Assembly (NCBI GenBank): GCA_017452785.1
Contig: JAFTLT010000047.1
Location: 1-63,378, forward strand
Length of the DNA: 63,378 nucleotides
Direction: 5' to 3'
Source of the DNA: Clostridia bacterium
GTDB taxonomy: Bacteria; Bacillota; Clostridia; Oscillospirales; Acutalibacteraceae
Below are positions 25,024-33,068 of the stretch, in pieces. Position numbers and translations under genes: made by a program. The number at the start of each line of letters is the position of its first letter. The stretch's first letter is position 1. A model generated the notes under the pieces. The model saw nothing but the letters and a program-made list of their open reading frames with translations, ran no database searches and had not been told where the DNA came from.

Positions 25024-25656
25024 ATGAAAGAAAATGTTACCATATTTGACCATCCGCTGATACTTCATAAGCTCTCAATCCTCAGAGATAAAAACACACC
25101 CTCAAAGGATTTCAGGGCACTTGTTTCAGAAATAGCGACCCTTATGTGCTATGAGGCAACGAGAGATCTGCCCACTGAAGAAATTGAAATTGAAACACCT
25201 ATCTGCAAAACAAAGGTTAAGCATATTGCAGGCAAAAAGATGGCCATTGTACCTATTCTCAGAGCCGGTCTCGGCATGGTTGAGGGAGTCAGCGCCCTTG
25301 TACCCTCAGCGAGAATCGGTCACATAGGTCTTTACCGTGACGAAGAAACTCTCAAGCCTGTTGAATACTACTGCAAGCTGCCCAAGGATATAGGTGAAAG
25401 AGATGTTTTTGTTGTTGACCCCATGCTTGCAACAGGCGGCTCAGGCATTGACGCTGTTTCACAAATCAAGCTGAGAAATCCTCGCTCAATAAAGTTTATG
25501 TGTATTATAGCTGCTCCCGAAGGAATTGAGGCTTTCACAAAGGCTCATCCCGATGTGCCTGTTTACTGTGCAGCACTTGACGAAAAACTCAACGAAAAGG
25601 GTTATATTGTGCCCGGTCTCGGTGATGCAGGCGACAGAATATTCGGAACAAAATAA
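25024..25656 (+). CDS. upp: Uracil phosphoribosyltransferase
   Basis: 210 residues. It salvages uracil with PRPP to form UMP. It has the family's [18 protein letters not shown] near residue 40, the [11 protein letters not shown] loop and the PRPP-binding loop [15 protein letters not shown] near residue 130, ending with the family-typical [11 protein letters not shown]. The ATG at 25024 follows AAGGAAAGGA; the upstream in-frame start at 24892 lies before the promoter and is rejected. It is monocistronic; the next gene has its own T-box leader. Confidence 0.96.
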   Translation: MKENVTIFDHPLILHKLSILRDKNTPSKDFRALVSEIATLMCYEATRDLPTEEIEIETPICKTKVKHIAGKKMAIVPILRAGLGMVEGVSALVPSARIGHIGLYRDEETLKPVEYYCKLPKDIGERDVFVVDPMLATGGSGIDAVSQIKLRNPRSIKFMCIIAAPEGIEAFTKAHPDVPVYCAALDEKLNEKGYIVPGLGDAGDRIFGTK

Positions 25657-25701
25657 ATTTAAGTTAAAGCAGTCGGAAAGGCTGCTTTAATAATTTAATG
25701 C

Positions 25702-25730
25702 TTGACTTATTCTCAGTCTTATGCTAAAAT
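25702..25730 (+). promoter_or_regulatory. Sigma-A promoter of the valS T-box transcript
   Basis: TTGACT, 17 bases, TAAAAT with TGC in front of the -10 box. Transcription would start a few bases before the leader. Confidence 0.75.
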
Positions 25731-25737
25731 CTAACAC

Positions 25738-25982
25738 AATAAGTCAAATTGCTATGACCAAGAGGAGTAGTAAGAAGAGCTTTCAGAGAAAAGGCGGTTG
25801 GTGTGAGCCTTTAAGTGAAATCTTATGAAGGTAGCTTGTGAGCATCGGGAAGAACGGCAAAGCCTATTAGACCCCGACGGTGAATCCCCGTTAAAGATTT
25901 TGAGTGCAGTGCTTCGGCACTGAATTCAGGTGGTACCGCGAGACAAAGCCTCGTCCTGAAATGCAGGACGAAGGCTTTTTTT
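25738..25982 (+). ncRNA. T-box riboswitch (valine) leader of valS
   Basis: The T-box core AGGTGGTACCGCG is at 25928-25940 and is followed by the terminator (25945-25976, arms AAAGCCTCGTCCTG/CAGGACGAAGGCTT, then seven T). Upstream is a long Stem I region with the AGAGGAGTAGTAAGAAG and AAAGGCGGTTGGTGTGAGCC segments; a GAAGGTAGC loop near 25831 could present a GTA (Val) specifier, though I am less sure of that. Uncharged tRNA-Val would pair with the leader, form the antiterminator and allow valS transcription. Confidence 0.92.
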
Positions 25983-26009
25983 AATTTTGGAATTGGAGTG
26001 AAAGTATCA

Positions 26010-28631
26010 ATGGCAAAAGAACTTGCAAAACAGTACGATCCGAAGAACGTTGAGGACCGTATTTACAAAACTTGGCTTGACGGAAAGTATTTCCACGCCG
26101 AGGTTGACGAAAAGAAAAATCCCTATACTATCGTAATTCCCCCGCCAAACATCACAGGTCAGCTTCATATGGGTCACGCTCTTGACAATACTCTTCAGGA
26201 TATTCTTATCCGCTTCAGAAGAATGCAGGGCTATGACACATTATGGCTTCCCGGCACCGACCATGCTTCAATTGCAACTGAAGCTAAAATCGTTGAGGCA
26301 ATGAAGGCTGAAGGCATTTCTAAGGAAGACATCGGCAGAGAAGGCTTCCTTGAAAGAGCTTGGGAATGGAAAGCACAGTACGGTGGCAGAATCATTGAGC
26401 AGCTTAAGAAAATGGGCTCATCCTGCGACTGGGACAGAGAGCGTTTCACACTTGACGAGGGCTGTTCAAAGGCTGTTAAGGAAGTATTTGTAAACCTTTA
26501 CGAAAAAGGTCTTATCTACCGTGGCGAAAGAATGATCAACTGGTGCACACACTGTAAGACATCAATTTCAGACGCTGAGGTTGAGCACGAAGAAAAAGAC
26601 GGCAGCTTCTGGCATCTGAGATATCCATTTGCTGACGGCACGGGCTATATTGAGGTTGCTACAACCCGCCCCGAAACAATACCCGGTGATACAGGTGTTG
26701 CAGTTCATCCCGATGATGAAAGATATAAGGCAATTGTCGGCAAGACAGTTATTATCCCTGTTATCGGCAGAGAGATTCCCATTGTCGCTGACAGCTATGC
26801 TAAGATGGATAAGGGAACAGGTGCTGTTAAAATAACGCCTGCTCACGACCCCAACGACTTTGAGGTCGGTCTGAGATGTGACCTTCCCGTACTCAATGTA
26901 ATGACCGATGACGGCTTTATGAATGAGGATGCAGGCAAATATGCCGGCATGGACCTTATGCAGTGCCGCAAGGCTATTGTCAAGGATATGGAAGAAGCAG
27001 GTGCTCTTGTTAAGATAGAGCCAACAAAGCACGAGGTCGGCACATGCTACCGTTGTCATACAGCAGTTGAGCCCCGTGTTTCAAAGCAGTGGTTCGTTAA
27101 AATGGAGCCTCTTGCAAAGCCTGCAATTGATGTTGTTCGTCAGGGCAAGGTTAAGTTTATCCCTGAGCGTTTTGATAAGATTTATTATAACTGGATGGAA
27201 AATATCCGTGACTGGTGCATCTCCCGTCAGCTTTGGTGGGGTCACAGAATCCCTGCATGGTACTGCGAGGAATGCGGCGAAATCACAGTTTCAAAAGAAG
27301 AAGCAACAAAATGCTGCAAGTGCGGCAGCACTAAGATAGCTCAGGATCCTGATACACTCGACACATGGTTCTCATCAGCTCTCTGGCCTTTCTCAACTCT
27401 CGGTTGGCCTGAAAAGACACCTGAGCTTATGCATTACTATCCCACAAGCACACTTGTAACAGGTTATGATATTATCTTCTTCTGGGTTGCAAGAATGATT
27501 TTCTCAGCTTGCGAGCAGATGGGTGAAGTACCTTTCGACACAGTATTCATTCACGGTATTGTACGTGACGAGCTTGGCAGAAAGATGTCAAAGTCACTCG
27601 GTAACGGCATTGATCCCCTTGTTGTTATTGATCAGTACGGTGCTGACGCACTTCGTCTCACTCTTGCAACAGGTAACAGCCCCGGAAACGATATGCGTTA
27701 CAGTGAAAAGAAGGTTGAGGCTTCAAGAAACTTCTGCAATAAGATTTGGAATGCTGCAAGATTTATCCTTATGAATCTTCCCGAAGATGAAGCAGCACCT
27801 CACATTCCTGCTGAGCTGGAACTCGAAGATAAGTGGATTCTTTCACAGTACAACAGACTTACTAAGGAAGTCACGGACAACCTTGATAAGTTTGAGCTTG
27901 GCGTTGCAGTGCAGAAGCTCTATGACTTCATCTGGGATATTTTCTGCGATTGGTATATCGAGCTTGCTAAGATAAGACTTCAGAAGGGTGGCGAAGAAGC
28001 TGCAACTGCAAGAGCAGTTCTCGTTTATGTTATGAGTGAGACTCTCAAGCTCCTTCATCCCTTTATGCCCTTTATCACAGAAGAAATCTGGCTCACACTT
28101 CCTCACGACGGTGAGACAATTATGAAGTCACAGTGGCCCACATTCAGCGATGAGCTTGTTTTCACCGAAGACGAAGAAAAGATGAACATTATCATGGATG
28201 CTATCAGAGCAATCCGTAACAGACGTGGTGAAATGAATGTTCCTCCCTCAAGAAAGGCTCACGTGTACATTGCCACGGAAAAGAAGGACATCTTCTCACT
28301 TTCGGCTCTGTTTATGCAGAAGCTCGCTTCCGCTTCAGAGGTAACTGTGGGCGACAGCTTCAACATTGAAGGTAGTGTAAGCATTGTTACAGCTGATGCA
28401 AAGATTTATATCCCTATGGGCGACCTTGTTGATTTTGAGGCTGAAAGAAAGAGACTTCTCAAAGAAAAGGAAACAGCAGAAAAGAAGCTCCAGCAGATTA
28501 ACGGCAAGCTTTCAAATCCCGGCTTCCTTGCAAAGGCACCTCAGAATGTTATTGACACACAGAAGGCTGATGCTGAAAAGCTGACAGAAAAAATCAAGAT
28601 GATTGATGAAAGCCTTGCAGCACTTCAGTAA
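26010..28631 (+). CDS. valS: Valyl-tRNA synthetase
   Basis: 873 residues, a class I synthetase charging tRNA-Val. The HIGH signature is [13 protein letters not shown] near residue 45 and the KMSKS motif is [10 protein letters not shown] near residue 525; the editing domain (CP1) with [11 protein letters not shown] lies in between. A CxxC pair set (CEECGE...CCKCGS, about 425-445) is a zinc finger in the insert. The C-terminus is the ValRS coiled-coil arm ([21 protein letters not shown]). The ATG at 26010 is preferred to the GTG at 25998, which abuts the GGAG. Confidence 0.97.
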   Translation: MAKELAKQYDPKNVEDRIYKTWLDGKYFHAEVDEKKNPYTIVIPPPNITGQLHMGHALDNTLQDILIRFRRMQGYDTLWLPGTDHASIATEAKIVEAMKAEGISKEDIGREGFLERAWEWKAQYGGRIIEQLKKMGSSCDWDRERFTLDEGCSKAVKEVFVNLYEKGLIYRGERMINWCTHCKTSISDAEVEHEEKDGSFWHLRYPFADGTGYIEVATTRPETIPGDTGVAVHPDDERYKAIVGKTVIIPVIGREIPIVADSYAKMDKGTGAVKITPAHDPNDFEVGLRCDLPVLNVMTDDGFMNEDAGKYAGMDLMQCRKAIVKDMEEAGALVKIEPTKHEVGTCYRCHTAVEPRVSKQWFVKMEPLAKPAIDVVRQGKVKFIPERFDKIYYNWMENIRDWCISRQLWWGHRIPAWYCEECGEITVSKEEATKCCKCGSTKIAQDPDTLDTWFSSALWPFSTLGWPEKTPELMHYYPTSTLVTGYDIIFFWVARMIFSACEQMGEVPFDTVFIHGIVRDELGRKMSKSLGNGIDPLVVIDQYGADALRLTLATGNSPGNDMRYSEKKVEASRNFCNKIWNAARFILMNLPEDEAAPHIPAELELEDKWILSQYNRLTKEVTDNLDKFELGVAVQKLYDFIWDIFCDWYIELAKIRLQKGGEEAATARAVLVYVMSETLKLLHPFMPFITEEIWLTLPHDGETIMKSQWPTFSDELVFTEDEEKMNIIMDAIRAIRNRRGEMNVPPSRKAHVYIATEKKDIFSLSALFMQKLASASEVTVGDSFNIEGSVSIVTADAKIYIPMGDLVDFEAERKRLLKEKETAEKKLQQINGKLSNPGFLAKAPQNVIDTQKADAEKLTEKIKMIDESLAALQ

Positions 28632-28655
28632 TTGGAAAACAAGTAAAGTTCTTTG

Positions 28656-28677
28656 ATTCTTTCTTGCAAGAAAGAAT
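28656..28677. repeat. Perfect 22-bp palindrome downstream of valS
   Basis: ATTCTTTCTTG followed at once by its exact reverse complement. A second small hairpin, TGCAC/GTGCA, follows at 28681-28695. Neither has a T run; they lie between the stop codon and the true terminator. Confidence 0.75.
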
Positions 28678-28709
28678 GCCTGCACGGATAGTGCATGATA
28701 TGTAAATTT

Positions 28710-28737
28710 GAGCAGTCCGTATGTGACTGCTCTTTTT
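28710..28737 (+). terminator. Terminator of valS
   Basis: GAGCAGTC pairs perfectly with GACTGCTC around CGTATGT, followed by TTTTT. Confidence 0.88.
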
Positions 28738-28813
28738 ATTTAAACTTTGTTAACCCACTTATAATGATTTGTATGTATTATAATATTAAGAGTTAATATT
28801 TGGAGGTTAAATT

Positions 28814-29914
28814 ATGAGTGATTTTATCAGTAGTATACCTGCGAAGTTTTTTGCGTTGGTGACAGCAATTATTTTTGCTTTGAATGGTGGCGGCCCTGTA
28901 ATTGCAGAGTTTGATACCGAAGCGTCAACCAAGCTGACACAAACTGAAATGATATTTGGCGAATTGCCCAATGATATTCAGCTTAGAGATTTTTATGACA
29001 ATGCAGAAGAAGATTTTATTATTCCCGGACTTAAAGAAGGTTTTATTCCCCAAGGCATTTTTTATGAGCAGGAAAAGGAAATTTTTCTCATTTCTGGTTA
29101 TTACAAAGGCAAAGCACAGCCTTCAAGGGTTATCGTCGTTGACGGTGAAGGCAACTTCGTGAAATCCGTTGGCTGCATAAGCCGAAAAGGCAACAAGGGC
29201 TACGGTCATTTCGGCGGTATTGCAGTTTATAAGGATAATGTTTATGTTGCAACAACGGGCGTTACTCATGTTCTCTCACTGAATGAAATCTTAACCGCAA
29301 ATGACGATGATTATGTGCTTATTCAGGGCGAACTTTACACAGATGTGACCTGCTCATATGTCAATGTGTGTGACGGTGTGCTTTACATCGGTGAATTTAC
29401 CGATAAAACAAGAGATGATATGAAGTCAGCAACCAATGTTTATAAAAACGGACTTGAAAAGTATTATTCACGCTGTAACGCTTTCATCCTTGACGAAAAC
29501 GGCAAGTACGGCATAAAGAGTGACAAAATCGATGAGGATAACAACCTTATTCCCGATTTCGCTTTCACAACACCCTTTAAGGTGCAGGGCATGTGCGTAA
29601 TGCCTGACGGAAGACTTGTTTTCACCGCTTCTGCAACGGCAATTAAAAACTCACACGTTTATCTCTATGAGGATGTAACAAAGGGTGAGGCTGATGAAAT
29701 TATAAACGTTGGCGGCTGTGACGTACCCCTTTACTACTGCGCTAAGGCAGATTTAATCGATACATACAGAGTGCCCACATATCTCGAAGAGGTTACACTT
29801 TACCCCGACGGCAGTGTTTATATTATCACTGAGTCAGCTGCGGCACCTTATGTCAATCAGAGTAAAAACCCCACCGATAATGTTTTTAAGTGGAATATTG
29901 ACGGAATGAAATAA
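28814..29914 (+). CDS. Exported protein of unknown function, beta-propeller-like
   Basis: 366 residues, not recognised as a named family. An N-terminal hydrophobic segment (about 8-30, FFALVTAIIFALNGGGPVIA) looks like a signal peptide or anchor. The rest is beta-rich with repeated short blocks of the type GIAVYKDNVYVATTGV, VNVCDGVLYIGEF, CVMPDGRLVFTAS and VTLYPDGSVYIITES, spaced about 50-70 residues, which suggests a six- or seven-bladed propeller. Such folds can bind carbohydrate or be lyases or hydrolases, but no catalytic set is evident. A GGAGG site precedes the ATG. Small membrane-protein genes follow. Confidence 0.6.
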   Translation: MSDFISSIPAKFFALVTAIIFALNGGGPVIAEFDTEASTKLTQTEMIFGELPNDIQLRDFYDNAEEDFIIPGLKEGFIPQGIFYEQEKEIFLISGYYKGKAQPSRVIVVDGEGNFVKSVGCISRKGNKGYGHFGGIAVYKDNVYVATTGVTHVLSLNEILTANDDDYVLIQGELYTDVTCSYVNVCDGVLYIGEFTDKTRDDMKSATNVYKNGLEKYYSRCNAFILDENGKYGIKSDKIDEDNNLIPDFAFTTPFKVQGMCVMPDGRLVFTASATAIKNSHVYLYEDVTKGEADEIINVGGCDVPLYYCAKADLIDTYRVPTYLEEVTLYPDGSVYIITESAAAPYVNQSKNPTDNVFKWNIDGMK

Positions 29915-29932
29915 TACTTCGGGAGGTAGCTT

Positions 29933-30214
29933 ATGAGTCTTTCAAGTTATAACAGAATTTATAACCTGAGTCTGGCAGTTGTGGTTTTATATAATATAAT
30001 GTGCCTTGCTGATATAATTCTGTCAGGCGTTAACCTGATTAGCGTTATAGAATATTCAGCTGTGGTTTATCTTATTTTCGCCTTTGGTATGCTTATTTAT
30101 AAAATACAACTGACGAGAAGATTTTTCTTAGGTAATGATGTTATTTATAATCTGATTGCTCACGGTGTGCTTGCAATCTTAAGTCTGATTCTGATTTTGA
30201 TTATAGTTTTATAA
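29933..30214 (+). CDS. Small membrane protein, unknown
   Basis: 93 residues with three predicted membrane helices (about 12-30, 38-58 and 72-92) and no recognised motif. GGGAGG precedes the ATG by 6 bases. It begins 18 bases after the propeller-like gene and is probably in the same transcript. Confidence 0.6.
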   Translation: MSLSSYNRIYNLSLAVVVLYNIMCLADIILSGVNLISVIEYSAVVYLIFAFGMLIYKIQLTRRFFLGNDVIYNLIAHGVLAILSLILILIIVL

Positions 30215-30309
30215 CAGCAACATAGCAAAAAGGACAGCTTGTGCGGAGCTGCCATCTGTGATTTTTTACCTCTGCAACAATCTGTTGCGGAGGTTTTATC
30301 TGTTTTTAA

Positions 30310-30337
30310 TTGACTTTTATGTTATTTGTTATATAAT
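30310..30337 (+). promoter_or_regulatory. Probable promoter of the small membrane-protein genes
   Basis: TTGACT, 16 bases, TATAAT, about 68 bases upstream of the gene at 30405. Confidence 0.5.
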
Positions 30338-30404
30338 CAAGATGAAAGAAAGTGATTACCATGAAGATATAAGCCTATTAAAAAAGAAAGGAATGATTTA
30401 TATA

Positions 30405-30734
30405 ATGTCAAAAAAGTATAAGATATTTTCAAATATAAGCTTAATTATTGTCGGTTTCTATTGTCTTATGAATGCTGTAATGATGTTAGGCTGGGGACCG
30501 AGGTTCGATTCTGAAATATATTTCTTTATTACAGATGCAGTATTGTTTATAGATTTGTGGACATGGCACATTTACGGACTTTTTGCAATCATCAGCTTAA
30601 TTATAAAAGTCTTTATGTTGTGCAAGAAAAAATTAGCTTTTAACACATCTTCAATTATAAATATAATTTTACATTTTCTGTTTTCTGTCGTAAGTTTCTT
30701 TGAAATTTATTGGATATTCGAAAACAGTTTTTAA
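30405..30734 (+). CDS. Small four-helix membrane protein, unknown
   Basis: About 109 residues, four hydrophobic helices (10-28, 42-62, 66-85 and 90-108) with basic ends. No family recognised. The ATG at 30405 starts MSKKYKIFSN; a longer frame to 30258 crosses the promoter and is rejected. It is noticeably more AT-rich than the surrounding genes, as is the next gene. Confidence 0.6.
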   Translation: MSKKYKIFSNISLIIVGFYCLMNAVMMLGWGPRFDSEIYFFITDAVLFIDLWTWHIYGLFAIISLIIKVFMLCKKKLAFNTSSIINIILHFLFSVVSFFEIYWIFENSF

Positions 30735-30769
30735 TTATAGTAAATGATTTTTATAAGTAGGTGACTTTA

Positions 30770-31408
30770 GTGAGCGGAATATTTTTAATTTTAAATATTA
30801 TATTTGTATGGATAAGTTTATTGGGGATATTAATTTCAGTTGGTTTACTGCTATATTATATTTTATCCAAAACAATAACAAAGAAAATGTTGTTTAGAAT
30901 AACTTTAATTTGTGTAATATCTGCTTTTAGTCTTTATATTATTTATTTTGCAGGTTTATATCAGCCTATGAAAATTGATAATGAAACGATTAACAGACTC
31001 TTATCCATAGATATTAAGCAAATTGATGTTTCGGATTTTGAAGAAAAAGATTATCCGAAAATTTATAGTTATGTAAATACGGAATACCAAATAGAAGACT
31101 TACTGACAAAACCATATATTGAAATCAGTAAAAATAAGGTTTCAAAATATGATTACAAAGAATTTTTTGACGATGATTTGAAGTTCAAGATTTTTGGAAA
31201 AGTTGTTTCCGGTACTCAATCCAATATAATTATATATCCCAGAGAATCGGATAGAGATTTTTTTGATATGTATTTACTTTCACCTTATGGTTATTGGAAT
31301 AAAATTCTTGTTATTAATGAAAATTATTCTTTGATGATTAATTATCTGAGCAGACAAAATGACGATGTCTCGTTAAATAAGATACTTGATAATTTATTAA
31401 ATTATTGA
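30770..31408 (+). CDS. Membrane-anchored protein of unknown function
   Basis: About 212 residues. Two N-terminal membrane helices (about 4-27 and 40-63) are followed by a ~150-residue soluble domain rich in Lys, Asp, Phe and Tyr (YKEFFDDDLKFKIFGK) with no recognised motif. A GTG at 30770 follows AGGTGA at good distance, so it is chosen over the frame start at 30761. AT-rich codon use matches the upstream small gene and differs from neighbours, which hints at acquisition. Confidence 0.55.
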   Translation: MSGIFLILNIIFVWISLLGILISVGLLLYYILSKTITKKMLFRITLICVISAFSLYIIYFAGLYQPMKIDNETINRLLSIDIKQIDVSDFEEKDYPKIYSYVNTEYQIEDLLTKPYIEISKNKVSKYDYKEFFDDDLKFKIFGKVVSGTQSNIIIYPRESDRDFFDMYLLSPYGYWNKILVINENYSLMINYLSRQNDDVSLNKILDNLLNY

Positions 31409-31450
31409 ATTTGATTTGTTGATAAAGATGTCATAGTTTTCAGCAGATTT

Positions 31451-31482
31451 AAAAGGACAGCTCCAAACGGAGCTGTCCTTTT
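31451..31482. terminator. Perfect bidirectional terminator
   Basis: AAAAGGACAGCTCC pairs perfectly with GGAGCTGTCCTTTT around AAAC, between convergent genes. Confidence 0.9.
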
Positions 31483-31490
31483 AACCTTTA

Positions 31491-33065
31491 TCAGAATTTG
31501 TCGTGATACTTTATGTAGTTAACAATGAAGCCTATAAGCAGTGCCACAAGAATAACGGGAAGACAAACAATCACACCGAGCACAAGACCGATGATAACAC
31601 CTAAGCCTTTTTTGCTCTTGATGAAGTTTGGTTTGGTCAGGTCTTTTGGTGGCAGGTTGTCATAGAGACTGAGCACTGCCTTTTCGTCGCAGATGCCACC
31701 ATTATAAAGAAGCGGCTCAACGAGGCTCTGCACAGATTCAGCACCCTTGAGAATTTTGCCTATCTTGATGCCGAGTACTGCAAAAATACTGTCAATGATA
31801 GCGAGAATACCCATTGTGATTTTATAATATGCTGTGTCGGGTGAATAGGGACTGTCACCGCCGTAAAGGTTGGCAACAAGTGAAACAATGAAGTTCACAA
31901 CGCTTTCGTCTTTTATATCCTGCCAGTCAGCTTTTTTAAGTCCTGATTCTTTCTTGCAAAGGGGAGCGAGCTTGCCGATTGTAAGCTTGCCCAGAAGTTT
32001 GGCAAAAGGCTTGATTATCCAGCCGATTTTGTAAATAAGCTCTTCCTTAACGCTGAAAGATGTTGCCATTCTTGCAAATTCGGGAATATCGCTGCCTGCC
32101 TTAGCGATAACACGTCTGATCATACCGAAGAATTTATCTTCAAGGTGGTCTTTGACTTTTCTTCCGCCGATTTCACAGTCAACATCAACTGAGTCAATAT
32201 TAATCTGTCCCTTAGCAGGGTCAAAAATAACCTGACGGAATGTGGCAGGGTACCCAACAGCGCCTGCAGTTGTGATGTCATAGAAAATCTTATTGTTGTC
32301 AGTGTACTTATAGGAAATATCCTGCATATGGGTGTGGCCTGTGAACATGTAATTCAGACCCATTTCGGTAAATTCATCAATTCTCTTTTCAGCTTCACCC
32401 ATAATGTTGCCGCCACCGATAATCTTATAGAAAGGTGAGGGGGAAAGCATGGGGTGATGAGTCATAGGGATAATGAACTGACCGTTAGCTTTGGCATCCT
32501 CAATCTGCTGAGTTATCCACTGAAAGCAGTCATCTGAAAAACCGCTTGCGCCCTTTAAGTTTTTATCGTCATTGAGTGCAAAAAGTCTGTAGCCGTCACA
32601 GAGCTGAACTACATATGACATGCTCTGTCTGTGGACCGAGATAGCCTCGTCGGGGCCGAATTCACGGTACATATCGAAAAGCTCTTCTCTTTTTGTTCCC
32701 TCGACCTGTTTTCTTTCGTCACCCTCATATTTATATGTAAGTCCGTTGTCATTGAAATCGTGGGTGGCTGTTATAACATAAACCTTTTTGCCCTTTGCCT
32801 TAAGTGCTCTTAGCAGACCGATAACGCCCTCATGGCTTGGCTTTTCGGCTTTGCAGGTTGTGTCACCGCTGACGAGTACTATATCAGTGTCATCCTTTGC
32901 AAGCTGCTGCATAAGCGCTTCAAGAATTTCCTTGCTGTAATACATTTCGTTTGAGCTTGTTACATTAGCCTTGTCAAAGGCCTTTCCCTCGCAGCCCATT
33001 TCTCTTGCATAATAGTGAATGTCGGATATTATATTCACTTTTAAGGGCTTAATGTTTTCATACAT
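31491..33065 (-). CDS. C-terminally membrane-anchored metallophosphoesterase
   Basis: 524 residues of the calcineurin-like fold, with no signal peptide but a C-terminal membrane helix (about 490-518, LGVIIGLVLGVIVCLPVILVA). Metal-site motifs in order: SDIHYY, SGDTTC, ATHDF (in place of the usual GNHD), MTHHPML and GHTHMQD. The missing Asn may alter activity. The middle of the protein (about 280-480) is helical and unassigned. It starts 3 bases after the GH63-like gene ends, so the two are translated from one transcript. The substrate is unknown. Confidence 0.85.
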   Translation of the reverse strand: MYENIKPLKVNIISDIHYYAREMGCEGKAFDKANVTSSNEMYYSKEILEALMQQLAKDDTDIVLVSGDTTCKAEKPSHEGVIGLLRALKAKGKKVYVITATHDFNDNGLTYKYEGDERKQVEGTKREELFDMYREFGPDEAISVHRQSMSYVVQLCDGYRLFALNDDKNLKGASGFSDDCFQWITQQIEDAKANGQFIIPMTHHPMLSPSPFYKIIGGGNIMGEAEKRIDEFTEMGLNYMFTGHTHMQDISYKYTDNNKIFYDITTAGAVGYPATFRQVIFDPAKGQINIDSVDVDCEIGGRKVKDHLEDKFFGMIRRVIAKAGSDIPEFARMATSFSVKEELIYKIGWIIKPFAKLLGKLTIGKLAPLCKKESGLKKADWQDIKDESVVNFIVSLVANLYGGDSPYSPDTAYYKITMGILAIIDSIFAVLGIKIGKILKGAESVQSLVEPLLYNGGICDEKAVLSLYDNLPPKDLTKPNFIKSKKGLGVIIGLVLGVIVCLPVILVALLIGFIVNYIKYHDKF

Positions 33066-33068
33066 AAT

